Shown here: positions 61,537-64,000 of the stretch, piece after piece | Layout of the letters: every line of letters begins with the position of its first letter | How positions within the stretch are numbered: the first letter of the stretch is position 1 | Assembly (NCBI RefSeq): GCF_030649675.1 | Contig: NZ_JAUTDR010000020.1 | Location: forward strand, 19,653-83,652 | DNA length: 64,000 nt | Origin: Haliea sp. E1-2-M8 | GTDB lineage: Bacteria > Pseudomonadota > Gammaproteobacteria > Pseudomonadales > Halieaceae | Direction: 5' to 3' | The notes under the pieces: model-generated | Told to the model about the DNA's origin: nothing | Seen by the model: the letters and a program-made list of their open reading frames with translations, nothing else | Database searches by the model: none | Translations under genes and position numbers: made by a program

Positions 61537-61565
61537 CTTGAATCCTGTGCCTGGAACGCTTGTGT

Positions 61566-62351
61566 TCAGAGTATAGCCAGTTGGCTGTTGCGCAGGTCGG
61601 TCACCAGCATGCAGCCCGGGCTGTGGGTAATCGCCAACGGCGGGCGCGCTTGCTCCAGTGCTACCTGCGGGGTCACACCGCAGGCCCAGAACACGGGCAT
61701 TTCCCCGGGCTTGATGCTGACCCGGTCGCCGTAGTCCGGCCGTTCCAGATCGCGGATGCCGATCTGCGCGGGGTCGCCCAGGTGGATCGGGGCGCCGTGA
61801 ACCGAGGGGAAGCGGGTGCATATCTGGATCGCGCGGATTGCATCCGCTGCCCTGAAGGGGCGCATGCTGACCACCATCTTGCCGGCAAAGGGTCCGGCCG
61901 GCTGGCAGTCGATATCCGTGCGATACATCGGCACATTGACGCCCTCGGTCACATTGCGCACCTCCAGCCCATCGGCCAGCAGGGCCTCTTCGAAAGAGAA
62001 CGAGCAGCCCAGGGCGAAGGTGACCAAGTCATCCTGCCACAGGCCGGTGATGTCGTTGCGCTCTTCCTGCAGCTTGCCATCCCTGAAAACCCGATAGCTT
62101 GGCACGTCAGAGCGAATGTCTATATCCCCCAATAGTGGTAGCGCCGGGTCGCCCGGTGCCGCGGAGATGGCGATCAGCGGGCAGGGCCTGGGATTGGCCT
62201 GGCAGAAGCGGAGGAAGTCATTGGCCCATGCCTCGGGCAGGATCACCAAATTGCACTGCACAAAACCGGCGGCGAGACCTGATGTGTTGCCGGTGTGTTC
62301 CCCGCTGCGGATGCGGCGGCGCAGTTCGGCGGGGGTGGAAATGCTGGCCAT
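61566..62351 (-). CDS. DUF1445 protein (putative hydro-lyase, YcsI-like)
   Basis: A 261-residue DUF1445 protein. Signatures are [59 protein letters not shown] and FWACGVTPQ. The family is annotated as hydro-lyase-like, commonly adjoins pxpABC, and is related to the N-terminal half of vertebrate D-glutamate cyclase. It is the first gene of the operon running leftward; ATG 62351 is chosen. It diverges from tesB, so the 87-bp gap should contain the promoter. Confidence 0.9.
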   Translation of the reverse strand: MASISTPAELRRRIRSGEHTGNTSGLAAGFVQCNLVILPEAWANDFLRFCQANPRPCPLIAISAAPGDPALPLLGDIDIRSDVPSYRVFRDGKLQEERNDITGLWQDDLVTFALGCSFSFEEALLADGLEVRNVTEGVNVPMYRTDIDCQPAGPFAGKMVVSMRPFRAADAIRAIQICTRFPSVHGAPIHLGDPAQIGIRDLERPDYGDRVSIKPGEMPVFWACGVTPQVALEQARPPLAITHSPGCMLVTDLRNSQLAIL

Positions 62352-62438
62352 GGTAAACCTCGTCGGGCAATGTGCGGGCCCGGCCACTGGAGGCCGCGCC
62401 CGGAAAACGGGATAATGTTTGCTTGCCTGCCATCATAG

Positions 62439-63290
62439 ATGATTCCCCTCATGCTCGACCAGTTGTTGCAGATTCTCTCTCCCCGCGCTGCCGGCCAGGA
62501 CGTCTTCGTCGCCCACAACATGCATCCCGGGACCCCTCGGGTGTACGGGGGCCAGGTGATGGCCCAGGCGCTGCGGGCCGCGGCCGAGACTGTCGACCCG
62601 GAGCGGGCCGTGCATTCCCAGCACGCCTATTTCCTGCGTCCCGGTGACCCGGGTGAGGATATCCTGCTGGAGGTAGACAGGGCCCTGGACGGCGGCAGTC
62701 TCAGTTCGCGCCGGGTTGTGGCCCTGCAGCGGGGCAAGCCGATTCTGGTGTCGTCCGTATCTTTCCAGCGCCCGGGCCGGGGCGATGAATTCCAGCAACC
62801 GCTGCCACCCGTACCGGCGCCGGAAACGTTACCCACCGAGCGTGAACGGGCATTGGCGACGGGTGCCATGGACGAGAGCTTCATGGTGACTACCGGTCTG
62901 GAGCTGGATGTCCGCCTGGTGAGCCCGGTTGACTGGCGCAATCCTCAGCCGCTGCCCCCACACCTGGAAGCCTGGGTCAAAACCACCGGGCCGGTGCCAG
63001 AGGCGCAGGCCGTGCACGCCAGCCTGCTGGCCTACATGTCGGATATCCTGCTGATCGACGTGTGCCTGGCAGCAACCGGGCGCAGTTTCCTGTTGGACGA
63101 TTGCCAGATCGCCAGTCTTGATCACGCGCTCTGGTTCCACAACCCGGTCCGTGCCGACGAGTGGCTGTTGCACACTGTCGAAGCGGAGCGGGTCAGTGGC
63201 GGGCGCGGACTGGCACGGGGCAAGTTCTACAACCCTGATGGGGTGCTGGTGGCGTCGGTGGTCCAGCAGGGGCTGATGCGCCTGCGTTGA
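62439..63290 (+). CDS. tesB: Acyl-CoA thioesterase II
   Basis: A 283-residue double-hotdog thioesterase. Family elements are RVYGGQVMAQALRAA, HSQHAYFLRPGDPG, SLSSRRVVALQRGKP, the LLAYMSDILLID segment, SLDHALWFHNPVRADEW and VASVVQQGLMR, where the Asp/Thr-or-Ser/Gln active-site positions of E. coli TesB lie. It hydrolyses medium-to-long acyl-CoAs. An ATG at 62451 is an alternative start. Its 3' end overlaps the antisense end of a VapB-like gene. Confidence 0.93.
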   Translation: MIPLMLDQLLQILSPRAAGQDVFVAHNMHPGTPRVYGGQVMAQALRAAAETVDPERAVHSQHAYFLRPGDPGEDILLEVDRALDGGSLSSRRVVALQRGKPILVSSVSFQRPGRGDEFQQPLPPVPAPETLPTERERALATGAMDESFMVTTGLELDVRLVSPVDWRNPQPLPPHLEAWVKTTGPVPEAQAVHASLLAYMSDILLIDVCLAATGRSFLLDDCQIASLDHALWFHNPVRADEWLLHTVEAERVSGGRGLARGKFYNPDGVLVASVVQQGLMRLR

Positions 63291-63621
63291 GGTCTGGTGC
63301 CGGCTTCTCAACACCACGCGCCCGGTCGCCGCGATGCCTGGCGTCTACGGCTGGGTGGATTTCCAGTGCCGAGAGGATAATGTCAACGCGTTCCGCGAGT
63401 TCATCAAATTCCGGGAAGGGGTCAGTCAAGGGATCAAGGGATCCCAGCAGTGCCAGCAGCCTGCTTTTACGGATCGGTTCCACGATCAGTCGGTCCCCCT
63501 CCTTGTGGATGATTGCTTCATCGCCCTCGAACTCGAACTCGCGAGGGATGCGCAGTGCCTGGTTGCGCCCATTGCGAAAGAGGCGCACGTGACGTTCAGA
63601 AGTTGACGTAGCCGATGTCAC
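63193..63621 (-). CDS. VapB-like antitoxin with abnormal C-terminal extension
   Basis: About 142 residues from a GTG at 63621. The N-terminal part (HVRLFRNGRNQALRIPREFE then DEAIIHKEGDRLIVEPI) is a clear AbrB/SpoVT DNA-binding domain of VapB type, followed by the toxin-binding tail LLALLGSLDPLTDPFPEFDE. Normal VapB proteins end near here (75-85 residues); this frame runs about 70 further residues and overlaps tesB antisense. No VapC gene follows. A short segment DRARGVEKPAPDL vaguely recalls a VapC motif, so the extension may be toxin remnant, but this is weak. Probably an orphan or decaying antitoxin. Confidence 0.6.
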   Translation of the reverse strand: MTSATSTSERHVRLFRNGRNQALRIPREFEFEGDEAIIHKEGDRLIVEPIRKSRLLALLGSLDPLTDPFPEFDELAERVDIILSALEIHPAVDARHRGDRARGVEKPAPDLNAGASAPAGPPTPPAPHQGCRTCPVPVRARH

Positions 63622-63751
63622 GGGGTCGGGCAAGTCAACCCAATCACTGTGATCGTACCCGCCGGAATGCCGGACCATCGATTCCGGCCCCGGGAACGAG
63701 AAAAACCTTACTACTTTCAAGGGGGCTCTTTCCCCAAGGAATCCACTGCCC

Positions 63752-64000
63752 CTAAAAATCTTCTGGCGCTAAGATCTCCGCGGAGACGCCGTTCAGACGA
63801 ACATCAAAGCACCCGCGGTGCAACTGCCGGTGATGGAATCGGCACAGCGTCAAAAGATTATCCAGCCGTGTTTCTCCACCTTCGGCCCAGTGCTGGATAT
63901 GATGGGCATCCACATACTCTGATTCCTGGCAGCCGGGATACTGACAGACTCCGTCCCGCTCGCGCAGCGCACGGCGAATATGTTCCGGCACAATGCGCGA
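63752..64000 (-). CDS. HNH endonuclease domain protein, partial
   Basis: Eighty-two codons are visible, with the 5' part beyond the window. The HNH zinc-finger nuclease core is intact: CQYPGCQESEYVDAHHIQHW and LLTLCRFHHRQLHRG. This is the DUF222/13E12-type C-terminal HNH architecture, common as repetitive genomic elements. No mobile partner is seen in the window. Confidence 0.88.
   Translation of the reverse strand, partial: SRIVPEHIRRALRERDGVCQYPGCQESEYVDAHHIQHWAEGGETRLDNLLTLCRFHHRQLHRGCFDVRLNGVSAEILAPEDF

Noticed and set aside
60797..61821. Long pxpA frame up to 61821 and pxpB GTG at 60827.
   Set aside because: The conserved PxpA start is LLNCDLGESYG at 61536; upstream translation is antisense to the DUF1445 gene. 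The pxpB GTG would overlap pxpA by 23 bp without a clear ribosome site.
63690..63751. GGGG/CCCC hairpin after the HNH gene as terminator.
   Set aside because: The T-run on the relevant strand is too far from the stem for a typical intrinsic terminator.

Overview
The window is GC-rich, densely coded bacterial chromosome with short intergenic gaps and many 1-4 nt start/stop overlaps. TonB-dependent receptors, lipoproteins with lipoboxes, GspA/GspB secretion accessories, a VapB-like antitoxin, bkd genes with an Lrp regulator, and a sarcosine oxidase operon point to a heterotrophic gammaproteobacterium. A marine Cellvibrionales/Halieaceae-type organism is my guess, inferred from gene content only. 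No rRNA, tRNA, CRISPR array or complete insertion sequence was seen.

Layout. (1) 1-3 kb: a nitronate monooxygenase (cut by the window edge) diverges from a PadR regulator across two perfect TATGCAA-N4-TTGCATA palindromes; then threonine dehydrogenase diverging from an XRE-cupin regulator. (2) 3.1-10.1 kb: an SDR, purU and a heterotetrameric sarcosine oxidase operon soxB-soxD-soxA in which the gamma subunit (SoxG) is fused to the C-terminus of SoxA through an Ala/Pro repeat linker. (3) 10.1-24.1 kb: first D-amino-acid/peptide locus: two serine hydrolases of the beta-lactamase/D-aminopeptidase fold, a DgcA/dipeptide-epimerase-like enolase, an AraC regulator, a broken TonB receptor, a DUF819 permease, an N-acyl-D-amino-acid deacylase-like amidohydrolase, a YkvI-type transporter, a DgcN (DUF1611) gene with an internal deletion, a Tat-exported M19 dipeptidase relative, and a serine-hydrolase remnant. 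(4) 24.1-31.7 kb: branched-chain amino acid metabolism (BCAT, BCKDH E1alpha/E1beta/E2, Lrp regulator, acetolactate synthase large subunit). (5) 31.8-34.7 kb: YtcJ-like amidohydrolase and a diguanylate cyclase. (6) 34.7-48.7 kb: second, intact D-amino-acid locus: dgcA-dgcN-ykvI-serine hydrolase on the minus strand; MarR regulator, TonB receptor, two lipoprotein amidohydrolases and a DUF4156 lipoprotein on the plus strand; then gamma-glutamyltransferase. A nearly identical 22-bp palindromic element lies before marR/hydrolase and before the TonB receptor. (7) 48.9-56.3 kb: gspA, gspB, DUF6544 protein, alpha/beta hydrolase, DUF2007 protein, exopolyphosphatase, an HExxH membrane protein and a small SutA-like protein. 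(8) 56.4-62.4 kb: a minus-strand operon alr-dat-(DUF4392 D-glutamate cyclase)-pxpC-pxpB-pxpA-DUF1445 (listed left to right; transcribed in the opposite order). (9) 62.4-64 kb: tesB, a VapB-like gene and a partial HNH endonuclease.

How the parts fit. The recurring theme is D-amino acids, especially D-glutamate. Outer-membrane import (TonB receptors), periplasmic or outer-membrane-bound cleavage (serine hydrolases, deacylase-like lipoproteins, GGT, M19 relative), inner-membrane transport (YkvI, DUF819) and at least three possible routes for cytoplasmic D-glutamate (DgcN/DgcA N-acetylation plus racemisation; D-amino-acid aminotransferase; D-glutamate cyclase followed by 5-oxoprolinase) all lie within about 52 kb. 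I infer a locus for consuming D-amino-acid-containing peptides or peptidoglycan-like material. The first copy (16-24 kb) shows several deletions and is partly decayed; the second copy looks complete.
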